Positions 17,085-25,038 of a DNA stretch of 64,000 bases are shown here, piece by piece (the stretch's first letter is position 1; each line of letters starts with the position of its first letter). The DNA is from CADEDH01 sp041394285 (lineage in GTDB: Bacteria > Actinomycetota > Acidimicrobiia > Acidimicrobiales > SZUA-35), in NCBI GenBank assembly GCA_041394285.1, contig JAWKIL010000011.1, forward strand, positions 62,001 to 126,000. Direction: 5' to 3'. The notes under the pieces were generated by a model. That model made no database searches. It was not told the DNA's origin and saw only the letters and a list, made by a program, of their open reading frames with translations. Both the position numbers and the translations under genes were made by a program.

Positions 17085-17236
17085 CCGCCGTCTCCTCGTC
17101 GCCTCTGGTGCCCATTGCACCACCATGGCGCTCCAGAGACAACGCGCCCCGGGCTTCGGAGGCATCGCTGTCGACGATCCCCCCGGCTCACCAGGGAGGA
17201 TCTTCACGGGCGCCGGAACGGCCCGGGTGGGCGCCG

Positions 17237-18637
17237 CTAGGAATCCCCCGAGCGGGGGAGGCTGCGGGCGGCGGCGGCGATCACGGCGGCCAGCGCGGCC
17301 ACCGCCGTGCCCACCAGGAACGCCGCCCGGTAGGACGCCAGACCCCCCACGGCCGAGCGCCGGGCCTCGTGCACCGCCCCCAGCACACCGATGCCCGCCA
17401 CCGTGAGGATCTGGCGGCCCATCTGCTGGGTGGCGCCGGCGACGCCGTAGTCGCCGGGGTCCACCGCCGAGCTGACGGTGGCCGCCACCGGCGGTTCCAG
17501 CAACCCCAGCCCGAAGCCGGTCAGCCCCAGCACGGCGAAGATCACCGCCTCGCCCACTCCGGGCCGGATCAGCACGAACCCGGCGGTGGAGGCGGCCACC
17601 AGCCCGGCCCCTGCGCTCATCACCGACCGCTCCCCCACCCGCACGGCCAGGAACCCGGCCACCGGCCCGGCCAGGGCGTAGAACAGGGGTCGCCACGCCA
17701 CCAGCACCGCCACCCGGCTGATGGAGAAGCCCAGCTCCTCGTGCAGCAGCACCGGTGTCAGCACGAGCACGCCCTGGTAGGCGAAGGCGCACAGCGAGGC
17801 GGCCAGGATCGGGGCGGTGAAGTTCCGTCGCCCCAGATAGCGCACGGGGAGCAGCGGGTGCGGTGTCCGCCGCTCCCAGGCCACGAACGCCCAGGCCAGG
17901 AACGGGCTGAGGGTGAAGCCGCCCACCACCAGGGGATGGGCCCAACCGATCGCCGGGCCCCGGTTCACGGCCACCAGGAAGGCGGTGGTGGCCCCGCCCA
18001 GCAGGAGGGTGCCGCCCAGGTCGTAGCGGGTGGCGGCGGCCCGGGGCGAGTCGGGGAGGACCCGCCAGGCGGCGGCGAAGGCCAACAGGATCAGCACCGT
18101 CTGGCCGAAGAACAGGACCCGCCAGGTGGTGGCCTCGGCCAACGGCCCCCCGCCCGACACGCCGATGACGGGCCCGATGGCCATCACCAGCCCCCACCAC
18201 CCCATGGCCTGCACCCGGCGCTCGGCCGTGAACTGGGTGCTGACCAACCCGAGGGCGGCCGGGCCGGTGGCAGCGCCGATGGTGGCTCCGATCGTGCGCA
18301 GCGCGATCAGGCTGGCAGCGTTCCAGGCCAACCCGGTGGCCAGGGCGAAGGCCGCGGCTCCCAGCTCGGCGGCCAGGAACACCCGGCGCCGGCCGTAGAG
18401 GTCGCTGAGCTTGCCGGCCAGCGGGCTGAGCACGGCGAAGGCGAGCAGCGGGGCCGAGACCACCCACGTCATGGTGGTGGTGCTGGTGTGGAACTCGTCG
18501 GCCAGGTCGGGCAGCAGCACCACGAGCACGGCGTTGTTGAACAGCACGGTGAACAGGCCCGACAGCACCACGCCGAGCACCACCCAGGGCGACGCCTCGG
18601 GCGCTACCGGCTCGGTGGCCCGATCCACGCTGGTCAT
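17237..18637 (-). CDS. MFS transporter, DHA2 (EmrB/QacA-like) family
   Basis: 466 residues from the ATG at 18637, preceded by GGAG. It has 12-14 hydrophobic segments; the first is WVVLGVVLSGLFTVLFNNAVLVVLLP. The DHA motif LAGKLSDLYGRRRVFLAAELG and motif-C-like GLVMAIGPVIGVSGGGPL mark a drug:proton antiporter of the DHA2 branch. Export of lipophilic compounds is likely but the substrate is unknown. Together with the EntS-like transporter at 6470 it is one of two MFS proteins in the window. It lies downstream of the universal stress protein gene on the same strand, separated by a hairpin, so probably its own transcript. Confidence 0.85.
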   Translation of the reverse strand: MTSVDRATEPVAPEASPWVVLGVVLSGLFTVLFNNAVLVVLLPDLADEFHTSTTTMTWVVSAPLLAFAVLSPLAGKLSDLYGRRRVFLAAELGAAAFALATGLAWNAASLIALRTIGATIGAATGPAALGLVSTQFTAERRVQAMGWWGLVMAIGPVIGVSGGGPLAEATTWRVLFFGQTVLILLAFAAAWRVLPDSPRAAATRYDLGGTLLLGGATTAFLVAVNRGPAIGWAHPLVVGGFTLSPFLAWAFVAWERRTPHPLLPVRYLGRRNFTAPILAASLCAFAYQGVLVLTPVLLHEELGFSISRVAVLVAWRPLFYALAGPVAGFLAVRVGERSVMSAGAGLVAASTAGFVLIRPGVGEAVIFAVLGLTGFGLGLLEPPVAATVSSAVDPGDYGVAGATQQMGRQILTVAGIGVLGAVHEARRSAVGGLASYRAAFLVGTAVAALAAVIAAAARSLPRSGDS

Positions 18638-18671
18638 CGGCTCCAGCCTGCCCGGTCGGGCCAAGGGGGGC

Positions 18672-18707
18672 CAGACGGCCCGGCGCCCGGGGCCGGCGGC
18701 CCGTCTG
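18672..18707 (-). terminator. Hairpin directly after the universal stress protein gene
   Basis: CAGACGG (18672-18678) and CCGTCTG (18701-18707) enclose further GC pairing; the arm begins at the base next to the stop codon at 18708. Confidence 0.5.
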
Positions 18708-19193
18708 TCAGGGGACGACGAGTACCGGGCGCTCCGAGCGCTTCACCACCTCACGTGAGATGGACGGGGCGAGCAACCGCTGGAGGGCACCCCGATGGTT
18801 GTCGCCCACCACGATGAGGTCGACGTCCTGCTCGTCGGCCACCCGCACGATGGTGTCGGCCGGCTCCCCCAGCCGGCCCAGCGCCTCGGCGTCCTCCAAC
18901 CCCGACTCCGCCACCACCGCCGCCGCTTCCTGCCGGGCCTCGTCGTCTTCCCGAGCGGCCATCTCGGCCCACTCGCCCGAGGGACGGTCGTAATACCAGG
19001 GGTAGGCCATGCCGAACATGGCGCCGTCGGGAATGATGAAGCCCGTCGGCGGCACGGTGTCGGCCAGGCCGACGTTGACCCCGATCACCTCCACGTCGCC
19101 GCCGCCGCCGTTCCCCTGGAAGAAGTGGTTGACGAAGGCGACCACCCGGTGGGTCGCCTCGCTGCCATCGATGGCCACCAGTACCTTGCGCAT
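18708..19193 (-). CDS. Universal stress protein (UspA family)
   Basis: 161 residues. It opens with MRKVLVAIDGSEATHRVV and ends with DVDLIVVGDNHRGALQRLLAPSISREVV then RPVLVVP, the single-domain Usp pattern. The ATP-binding G-2x-G-9x-G(S/T) motif is degenerate: Pro replaces the last Gly (RGALQRLLAPSIS), so nucleotide binding is uncertain. Family role: stress survival; mechanism often unknown. The start is 5 bases after the zinc-ribbon gene stop, so both form an operon driven by a good SigF-type promoter (19516-19541). Confidence 0.9.
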   Translation of the reverse strand: MRKVLVAIDGSEATHRVVAFVNHFFQGNGGGGDVEVIGVNVGLADTVPPTGFIIPDGAMFGMAYPWYYDRPSGEWAEMAAREDDEARQEAAAVVAESGLEDAEALGRLGEPADTIVRVADEQDVDLIVVGDNHRGALQRLLAPSISREVVKRSERPVLVVP

Positions 19194-19198
19194 CGCCG

Positions 19199-19492
19199 TC
19201 ACCCCTGTCCGGCCACCGGCATGGTGGCCGTCGTGGTGGCCGACACCCCGGGGCCGGCACCGGCACCGGGAGCAGGGCCGATGCCCTCCGGACCGGGCCC
19301 GCTCGGCAACTCCTGGAGATAGCCGAGCACGAACCGCCACACGCGGCTGCAACCCTGGCAGGAGAACATGACATCCCCCGTCCGGGAGGACACCTCGAAC
19401 TCCTCGTGCCCGCACGACGGGCAGTGGTGGAACGGCCAGGGCTGGCGCTGCAGCATGCGGGCAGGCGGCTCGGGCTCGGCAGTGGTCGGCAT
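19199..19492 (-). CDS. Small zinc-ribbon protein, first gene of the usp operon
   Basis: 97 residues. HHCPSCGHEEFEV and FSCQGCSRVWRF give two C-x2-C knuckles, a single treble-clef or ribbon zinc site. The C-terminal 40 residues are Gly/Pro/Ala-rich and probably disordered. GAGGTG lies 5 bases before the ATG. No family is recognised; the protein may bind nucleic acid or another protein. It sits under a strong SigF-type promoter that faces an equally good divergent one for the gene at 19604. Confidence 0.75.
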   Translation of the reverse strand: MPTTAEPEPPARMLQRQPWPFHHCPSCGHEEFEVSSRTGDVMFSCQGCSRVWRFVLGYLQELPSGPGPEGIGPAPGAGAGPGVSATTTATMPVAGQG

Positions 19493-19515
19493 TGTTCACC
19501 TCGCTCGGCGCCGCA

Positions 19516-19541
19516 GTACCCGTTGGGCGACCGGGCGAAAC
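19516..19541 (-). promoter_or_regulatory. SigF-type promoter of the zinc-ribbon/usp operon
   Basis: Reading leftward: GTTT (19541-19538), 16 bases, GGGTAC (19521-19516). It ends 24 bases before the ATG at 19492. Confidence 0.75.
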
Positions 19542-19568
19542 CACCCAGATTCGGTCGATCGGCGGGCC

Positions 19569-19594
19569 GTTTTCCCCGGCTCCCGGGCGGGTAC
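19569..19594 (+). promoter_or_regulatory. SigF-type promoter of the small membrane protein gene
   Basis: GTTT (19569-19572), 16 bases, GGGTAC (19589-19594); the ATG at 19604 is 9 bases on. It is divergent from the matching promoter at 19516-19541. Confidence 0.75.
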
Positions 19595-19603
19595 CGGGGC
19601 GGT

Positions 19604-19879
19604 ATGGATGGAGTCGATCTGGCGGTGGTGGTGGGCGGGGCGGTGCTGACGGTCGTCGTGCTGGCCATACTGCTGTGGCAGTGGTTCCCCCGCCCCATGT
19701 CCACCGATCCGCCGCCCAACAACGAGCCGGCCGCCGGCCCCACCGATGCCCCCTACCCGCCCGGTTCCCGTCCTGGCGGGCCCGCCGCCGAGGGGATGGC
19801 GGTGGGCCACGACGGGGGCGACATCTTCCCCTCGCCACCCGACCATGCCGAGACCGGTGTAGACCCCGATCGCTCGTGA
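19604..19879 (+). CDS. Small single-span membrane protein under a SigF-type promoter
   Basis: 91 residues. One hydrophobic helix at about residues 5-26 (DLAVVVGGAVLTVVVLAILLWQW) is followed by a Pro/Gly-rich hydrophilic tail (PPPNNEP, PYPPGSRPGGP) ending in acidic residues. Topology is probably N-out with the tail in the cytoplasm, as RP follows the helix. No family is recognised. The promoter, a reading frame free of conflict with neighbours and a hairpin just after the stop support a real stress-induced gene. The leader between promoter and ATG is very short. Confidence 0.65.
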   Translation: MDGVDLAVVVGGAVLTVVVLAILLWQWFPRPMSTDPPPNNEPAAGPTDAPYPPGSRPGGPAAEGMAVGHDGGDIFPSPPDHAETGVDPDRS

Positions 19880-19887
19880 GCATGCTG

Positions 19888-19912
19888 GGCGCGGCCCCGG
19901 TTTGGCCGCGCC
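19888..19912 (+). terminator. Hairpin after the small membrane protein gene
   Basis: GGCGCGGCC-ccggttt-GGCCGCGCC, 9 perfect pairs, 8 bases after the stop at 19879. It overlaps a TTG (19902) that would otherwise be a possible start of the next gene, arguing for the later GTG at 19938. Confidence 0.6.
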
Positions 19913-19937
19913 GGCCTCAGGGAATCGTCAGCTCGTC

Positions 19938-21167
19938 GTGACCGATCTCGCCCCGCCCCGTCGATCGGCCAGCCCTTCGCCGCCTTCCGGGCCAGCCGTG
20001 GACACCGACGCAGCCCGCGCCCCTTCGGAGGCCGTCGGCGCTGCGCCGTCCACTGGCGGCGGGCCCTCCGCTGGCGCCGCACCGCACGCCGACGCCGAGG
20101 TGACGGCGATGGTGGCCGGTGTCGACCATGTGCTGTCGGACCTCCTCGACCAGGAGCGGGAACGGTGGGTACGGATCGACCCCACCCTCAAGTTGGGCTT
20201 CGATCTGCTCATCGACCTCGTCGCCCGGGGTACCGAGCGTCTCCAACCGCGGTGGTGCCTGCTGGCCTTCCTCGGCACCGGCGGCGACCCGCACGACGAC
20301 CAGGCGGTCCGCCTGGCCGCCGCCCTCGAGCTGTTCCACACGGCCGGGCTGATCCACGACGACGTGATCGACGGCTCCGACAGCCGCCGCCACGGCCCCA
20401 GCCTCCATCGGGCCCTGGCCGATACCCACGAGCGGCAGCGGTGGCGGGTGGAACGTCGCCGGTTCAGCGAAGGGGTGGCCGTCCTGCTCGGGAACCTGGC
20501 CCTCGGCTACGCCGATCGGCTCCTCAGGGGCATGCCCCCCGCCGTGCACGACGTGTTCGACGAGCTCCGGCCGGAGGCCCACCTGGGCCAGTACCTCGAC
20601 GTGATGGTGGCGGCCATCGGCGAGGGCAGCGCCGCCCGCACCCGGCGGATCGTGCGGTACAAGGCGGCGGCCTGCGCCGTCGAACGACCCCTCCACCTGG
20701 GCGCCGCTCTCACCGGGCACCTCTCGCTCCAGGGCGACGGGCTCTCCCGCTTCGCCCTCACCGTGGGCGAGGCGTTTCAGCTCCGCGACGATCTCCTCGG
20801 CGTGTTCGGCGACCCGGTGGCCACCGGCAAGCCGCAGGGCGACGATTTGCGGGAGGGCAAGCAGACCTGGCTCGTGCACCTCACCCGGTCGTGGGCGGCC
20901 CAGCGCCGGGACGCCGTAGCGCTGGCCCTGCTGGGTCGCATCGGACGCACCGAGCTGGCCCTGGCCGACGCCGCCGCCATCCGCTCGCTGATGATCGAGT
21001 CGGGTGCCGTGGATACCGTCGAGGCCCGGATCGCCGAGTGTCTCGAGGAGGCCGTGGCCGCCCTCGATCAGCTCGACCTCAGCCCAGCGGCCACCGTCAG
21101 CCTCGCCGACCTGGCCCGCCGGTGTGCCGCCGACGACGCCGCCGATTCGGGCAAGCGAGCGGTTTGA
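19938..21167 (+). CDS. Polyprenyl (trans-isoprenyl) diphosphate synthase
   Basis: 409 residues from the GTG at 19938. A disordered Ala/Pro/Gly-rich N-terminal 45 residues precede the all-helical synthase. The first Asp-rich motif is LIHDDVIDGSDSRRHGPSLHR (DDxxD) and the second is FQLRDDLLGVFGD. These bind Mg-diphosphate for head-to-tail condensation of isopentenyl diphosphate with an allylic primer. The bulky residues before the first motif (LELFHTAGLIHDD) set chain length; C20 or longer is plausible but unproven. Carotenoid, quinone or other terpenoid use cannot be decided because no partner genes are adjacent. A perfect hairpin terminator follows. Confidence 0.85.
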   Translation: MTDLAPPRRSASPSPPSGPAVDTDAARAPSEAVGAAPSTGGGPSAGAAPHADAEVTAMVAGVDHVLSDLLDQERERWVRIDPTLKLGFDLLIDLVARGTERLQPRWCLLAFLGTGGDPHDDQAVRLAAALELFHTAGLIHDDVIDGSDSRRHGPSLHRALADTHERQRWRVERRRFSEGVAVLLGNLALGYADRLLRGMPPAVHDVFDELRPEAHLGQYLDVMVAAIGEGSAARTRRIVRYKAAACAVERPLHLGAALTGHLSLQGDGLSRFALTVGEAFQLRDDLLGVFGDPVATGKPQGDDLREGKQTWLVHLTRSWAAQRRDAVALALLGRIGRTELALADAAAIRSLMIESGAVDTVEARIAECLEEAVAALDQLDLSPAATVSLADLARRCAADDAADSGKRAV

Positions 21168-21227
21168 CACCTCGACGACCGGGGTAGCCAACAGTTCGAC
21201 GTCAACCTCCGCCTGGCGTCCCCATCG

Positions 21228-21273
21228 GAGGCACCGCCATCTGGTCGTCGCCCACCAGGTCTGGCGGTGCCTC
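21228..21273 (+). terminator. Strong intrinsic terminator
   Basis: GAGGCACCGCCA (21228-21239) pairs perfectly with TGGCGGTGCCTC (21262-21273); CTGGT/ACCAG pair inside, and TCTGTGTTTTG follows. It lies 60 bases after the polyprenyl synthase stop. Confidence 0.8.
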
Positions 21274-21375
21274 TCTGTGTTTTGCCCCGGTTTCGCCGGA
21301 TCTTCCCCCGGGCTGGCCTGGCGCCCGACACCCCAGGGGGTACGGTCCCACCGGGTTTCGTCGAGGTTCGAGGAC

Positions 21376-21699
21376 GTGCCGCAGGGGTACTCCTCTCGTG
21401 TGACACCTGAACGAGTGAAGGACCCGGCGGGCGCCGTTCGGGCCACGATGGCGGTGGTGACAGCCACCATGGCGGGGGAGCACGGCCGGGCCGAGGAGCT
21501 GGCGGCCGAGCTCACAGCGACCCAGAGCCGGTTCACCCTCCTCGTCCTGGCGGAGTACCTGAACCAGGCCCTCAACGAGCTGGCCTCCCAAGCCGGCGCC
21601 GACAGCAACGAGTTGTGGCGCAGGTACTGCCTGCGCACCGAGCAGGCCATCCAGCAGGTCCACGGCCCCGACGATGGAGGCCCGGCCCCTCGCTCCTAG
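21376..21699 (+). CDS. Hypothetical helical protein
   Basis: 107 residues from the GTG at 21376; GTG at 21400 (after AGGGG) is the alternative. No signal or membrane segment. The middle is helical (AGAVRATMAVVTATMAG, AEELAAELTATQSRFTLLVLAEYLNQALNEL) and the end is polar. No family recognised. It lies between a terminator and the convergent Rv2629-like gene. Support comes from good GC third-position usage and lack of a competing gene, so it is probable rather than certain. Confidence 0.55.
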   Translation: MPQGYSSRVTPERVKDPAGAVRATMAVVTATMAGEHGRAEELAAELTATQSRFTLLVLAEYLNQALNELASQAGADSNELWRRYCLRTEQAIQQVHGPDDGGPAPRS

Positions 21700-21784
21700 G
21701 GGGCTCCTAGGGGCAGGGCCTCCGGTCGGTCCTACGGGCGGCGGGTGCCTCCGGGGGCTCAGCGACTCAGCGCCGGGGCCGCCC

Positions 21785-22927
21785 TCACCGGGCGAGGGGG
21801 AACCGGAGCAGCGCGCCCAGGCCGTCGGTCATCTCGGGAACGGTGGGCACCACCCGCACACCGGCCCCGGAGTCCCAAGCCGACACGATGGCCCCGTCGA
21901 CGAGTCGGGGCGGCGAATCGCCCTCGAACACCAGCGGGTCGACCTCATCGACGGCCGATGCGTCGGCCGAGGCTGAGGTCACGGGACGGCGGCGGGAATC
22001 GGCCGGGTCGTCGTGGACCAGAAGGGTGGCAACGGCCGCCTGCTCCAGAGCGGCCAGCGTGGGACCGATACCGGTGACGGCCAGGCCGTTGCGGCCCAGC
22101 TCCTGCTTCCAGTGGTCCACCACCGCCACCGTGTCCTCGGCCACGGCGGTGCGGTACCACCGGCGGGCGTCGTCGGCCATGGCCCCCTCGCTGCCGGCGC
22201 CGGGATGGCCGCTGGCCAGTCGCACGAGCCGGGCCACCCGCTCCGGCAGCTGATCCCGGAGCTGCTGGACGGCCCGCACGTCGCCCGCCACCACCACGAG
22301 ACGGGTGCCGTTCGCCTTCACGTGCTCGGTCACCCGATCGGCCACCTCGCCGGCGATCGCCCGCCAGCTGTTCTCGGCCCGCTGCTGGTAGCGCCGTTGC
22401 GACCAGCCGCCGGGCTGGATCCGCCGGATGTACTGGTCGTCGTCGTTCACCGACTCGAGGACCGGATCGCTGGCCCGCCCTCCGCTGATCAGCTCGGCGC
22501 CCGTACGGTCGATCGCCACCAGCAGGGCGGGGGGCGTGGCCTGATGCCAGCGCACCACGGTGGCCAGGCGGGGCAGGCGGTCCCAGGCCGCCCAGTCGCC
22601 GCCCTCCTCCTCCGGCCCCGTGATCACCACCGGCTCGTCGAGATCGGGCGAACAGTAGGCGGCCACGACGGGACCGTCGAGTCGGGCGTCGTCGATGGCG
22701 CGCCCCACCCGGTCGAGCACCTCGTCGGCTGCGCCCTCGTCGGCGAGCCGGCGACGAAGGGCATCCCACCGCTGCCGGAGCCGTGGCTCCCCCGCCTGCT
22801 CCCCGCCGGCGTGGGTGTCGAGCACGGCCGACACCACCGGGCCGGCGCCGCGGGCCAGAGCCACCAGGGCGGGATCGAGGTCGGAGTCGGTAACGCCGGG
22901 ATCGACGGATTGAGCCGTTTCGGTCAT
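21785..22927 (-). CDS. Rv2629-like ribosome-hibernation factor (Vms1/eRF1-related family)
   Basis: 380 residues, similar in length to mycobacterial Rv2629. The N-terminal domain contains GPVVSAVLDTHAGG and a middle domain PALLVAIDRTGAELISGG. The linker has DDQYIRRIQPGGWSQRRYQQRAENSWRAIAGEVADRV, the highly recognisable segment of this family. The C-terminal domain has TRLVVVAGDVRAVQQLRDQLPE and VDHWKQELGRNGLAV. Relatives include Balon, an aeRF1-related protein reported to occupy the A site of dormant ribosomes. I infer a ribosome-protecting role in stress; the homology is from memory, not from a search. A near-consensus SigF-type promoter (GTTT-N16-GGATAG, 22937-22962) lies just before the start. 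Confidence 0.75.
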   Translation of the reverse strand: MTETAQSVDPGVTDSDLDPALVALARGAGPVVSAVLDTHAGGEQAGEPRLRQRWDALRRRLADEGAADEVLDRVGRAIDDARLDGPVVAAYCSPDLDEPVVITGPEEEGGDWAAWDRLPRLATVVRWHQATPPALLVAIDRTGAELISGGRASDPVLESVNDDDQYIRRIQPGGWSQRRYQQRAENSWRAIAGEVADRVTEHVKANGTRLVVVAGDVRAVQQLRDQLPERVARLVRLASGHPGAGSEGAMADDARRWYRTAVAEDTVAVVDHWKQELGRNGLAVTGIGPTLAALEQAAVATLLVHDDPADSRRRPVTSASADASAVDEVDPLVFEGDSPPRLVDGAIVSAWDSGAGVRVVPTVPEMTDGLGALLRFPLAR

Positions 22928-22936
22928 ACCGGCCGC

Positions 22937-22962
22937 CTATCCAACCCCTCCCCGCCCCAAAC
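22937..22962 (-). promoter_or_regulatory. SigF-type promoter variant of the Rv2629-like gene
   Basis: Leftward GTTT (22962-22959), 16 bases, GGATAG (22942-22937), one base off the GGGTAG seen elsewhere. It ends 9 bases before the ATG, the same short spacing as other members of the set. Confidence 0.5.
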
Positions 22963-23002
22963 CGCCCGCCCGAACTGATGGCGTGGTGCGGGGGTCGGGG
23001 TA

Positions 23003-23041
23003 GGCATCGCCGGGAGGGGGGGACGAGGGACCGGCGATGCC
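23003..23041 (-). terminator. Hairpin between the STAS gene and the Rv2629-like gene
   Basis: GGCATCGCCGG (23003-23013) and its exact complement CCGGCGATGCC (23031-23041) with a purine-rich 17-base loop. Confidence 0.5.
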
Positions 23042-23050
23042 TCCCCGATC

Positions 23051-23090
23051 GGCTCCGATCACGGAGCCCGGAAGCGGTCGCGGCCGCTTC
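23051..23090 (-). terminator. Two adjacent small hairpins downstream of the STAS gene
   Basis: GGCTCC-gatcac-GGAGCC (23051-23068) and GAAGCGG-tcgcgg-CCGCTTC (23071-23090), 43 bases beyond the STAS stop at 23133. Confidence 0.5.
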
Positions 23091-23132
23091 GTGTCAAGTC
23101 GGGTTCCCGATCCCGTCCTCGCCAAACCTGCT

Positions 23133-23501
23133 TCAGCCCAGCCCGGGCACCACCGGTACCACCTCGACGAGCCCGGTCACCTGGAGCAGCTCGTAGGCGA
23201 TGCTGCGGGGGGCGGCCACGATCACCAGATCGAGGGAGTGATGGGCGTGGCGCTCGGCCAGCCGCAGCAGGAGCTGCAGGCCGCGACTGTCGAGGTAGGT
23301 GACGCCGTTGAGGTCGATGGCCACCGCTCCGACTCCGGCCATGGCCTCGACCACCTGGGCTTCGACGTCGCCAGCGTTGGACAGGTCGACCTCGCCCGAC
23401 ACCGCCACCACCAGCCGCGCGCCGTCGGCCGGCCTGGTATGCACCGACGCCGCTGCTGGCCGCGGCCCACCGTCGATCCCCTCGGGATCGCTCGCTCCCA
23501 C
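23133..23501 (-). CDS. STAS-domain anti-sigma factor antagonist
   Basis: 122 residues from a GTG. The STAS core is complete: LVVAVSGEVDLSNAGDVEAQV, then VAIDLNGVTYLDSRGLQLLLRL, in which Ser of DSRGL is the usual phosphorylation site, then LEITGL-like LLQVTGLVEVVPV. It would bind an RsbW-type anti-sigma kinase when unphosphorylated. It is not in the SigF cassette (30970-33013) but could feed the same partner switch; the PP2C phosphatase at 40670 is a candidate activator. It is a single gene followed by several hairpins. Confidence 0.85.
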   Translation of the reverse strand: MGASDPEGIDGGPRPAAASVHTRPADGARLVVAVSGEVDLSNAGDVEAQVVEAMAGVGAVAIDLNGVTYLDSRGLQLLLRLAERHAHHSLDLVIVAAPRSIAYELLQVTGLVEVVPVVPGLG

Positions 23502-23561
23502 AGAGCGGGAGGTTAGCGCAGCGGGAGAGGCGGGGGGTGTGTGGCCTCCCGAGAAGGCGAC

Positions 23562-25010
23562 TCAGGAAGCGGGGGCGATGGTGAGGGTCTCGGCCTGGCG
23601 GTCGCCCGGCCCACAGCGGTACCACACCGGTCGCAGGCCTTCGGGCCGCTGGGCCACCGTCTCCACGTACACCCGCCGACCCCACAGGCGGGCCACCAGG
23701 GGCAGGGTGTTGGCGGCGTAGAGCGGGTCGAGACCCACCCCCTCGTGGCGATGGACCAGCCACAGACCACCGGCGCGGAAGGCGTCGGCGTCGACCACCT
23801 CCAGCGTCGGCACCCCCATATGGCCGAGCTGGCCCACGAGGGCGTCGCGCACCTCCTCGGCCTCGGTGGTCGTGCAGCGCAGGCGGGTGGAGGTCTGACG
23901 CTCCCAGGCGAACAGGTGGCACCGTTCGCACACCCCGGGCGTGAGGTAGGAGGCGACGAGGGCGGCATCGTCCACTGTGGCCGCCAGCTCCAGCACCCGC
24001 TGCCGGCCCGTCAGCGCCGGATCCCCGGCCGCCGGGAAGCGCTCGGCCTCCTCGGGGGTGGGCCGATCGTGGATGCGCTCGACCTCCTCCCACAGCGCCA
24101 GACCCAGGTTGTAGGGGTTGACCGACAAGGGATGGGGCTGGGTGACCTCGGCGTTGAGCCGGTTGTACTCCACGAACTCGGCCGTATCGATCTGGAGACC
24201 GTTGATGATCTGGCTGTGGACCCAGCAGGCGAAGCCCTCGTTGGCGATCTTCGTGCGGCGCTGGGGGGCGAAGTACGACGCCTCCTCCCGGATGATCGAG
24301 ATCACGTCACGCTCCCAGTCGTCGAGGCGGGGGGCGTGGCGCAGCAGGAAGCCGAGGACGTCGGCGTCGGGCTCCCGGGGCACCCGGGCCCGCCACGCCG
24401 CCACCTCGTTCTCGTGGGCCTGGCGGGCGGCCGCCGTCTCGTCGGGGAACAGGTCGTCGTAGGGGCCGGCGTCGGGTGCCGGGGGCGGGGCCGACGGGCG
24501 GGCGGTCACCAGCCGAAGCGGGGCGTGGAGGGCCATGGCCTGCGCCGCGTCGACGAAGTCCTCCACCCCGCTGCGGCCGTGGCGGCGGCAGTAGTCCTCG
24601 ATGCGCTCGGCGCCGGCCCGCACCCGGGGCAGGAACCGGCGGTCGACGCTGGCGAAGTGCCCGTTGTGCTCGAAGAACCAGCAGTGGCCGTAGACGTGGG
24701 CCATGACCAGCAGCTGGGCCACCCACGAGTTCCCCTCCAGGAGGTAGGCCTGGTAGGGCTGGGTGTTGAGCACCAGCTCGTAGATGCGGGACCGGCCGTG
24801 GTCGTGGTCGAGCTTCATCCGCTCGTAGTCCTGGCCGAAGCGCCAGTGGGGGTAGCGCCCGGGCAGGCCTCGGGCGGCGATGTCGTAGATCCGCTCCGCC
24901 GGGGCCAGGTGGAACACCACCTCGGGCACGTCGAGCCCCAGGCCGGCGGCCGCCGCCCGGCACTCGTCGTCGAGCCTCTGCAGCTCGGCCAGGTCGTAGG
25001 GCCGGCTCAT
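23562..25010 (-). CDS. spoVR: SpoVR-family protein
   Basis: 482 residues from the ATG at 25010, matching the family. Hallmarks are DVPEVVFHLAPAERIYDIAARGLPGRYPHWRFGQDYERMK, ELVLNTQPYQAYLLEGNSWVAQLLVMAHVYGHCWFFEHN, and DLEY-like NPYNLGLALWEEVERIHDRP. SpoVR (YcgB) is typically co-transcribed with PrkA and the DUF444 protein; its biochemical activity is unresolved, with links to spore cortex in Bacillus and stationary phase in others. Here it is the third gene of prkA-DUF444-spoVR, starting about 30 bases after the DUF444 stop. No sporulation genes are present, so a stress or starvation role is more likely. Confidence 0.9.
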   Translation of the reverse strand: MSRPYDLAELQRLDDECRAAAAGLGLDVPEVVFHLAPAERIYDIAARGLPGRYPHWRFGQDYERMKLDHDHGRSRIYELVLNTQPYQAYLLEGNSWVAQLLVMAHVYGHCWFFEHNGHFASVDRRFLPRVRAGAERIEDYCRRHGRSGVEDFVDAAQAMALHAPLRLVTARPSAPPPAPDAGPYDDLFPDETAAARQAHENEVAAWRARVPREPDADVLGFLLRHAPRLDDWERDVISIIREEASYFAPQRRTKIANEGFACWVHSQIINGLQIDTAEFVEYNRLNAEVTQPHPLSVNPYNLGLALWEEVERIHDRPTPEEAERFPAAGDPALTGRQRVLELAATVDDAALVASYLTPGVCERCHLFAWERQTSTRLRCTTTEAEEVRDALVGQLGHMGVPTLEVVDADAFRAGGLWLVHRHEGVGLDPLYAANTLPLVARLWGRRVYVETVAQRPEGLRPVWYRCGPGDRQAETLTIAPAS

Positions 25011-25038
25011 CGAGCCACCCCGCACCTCGGGATAGCGA

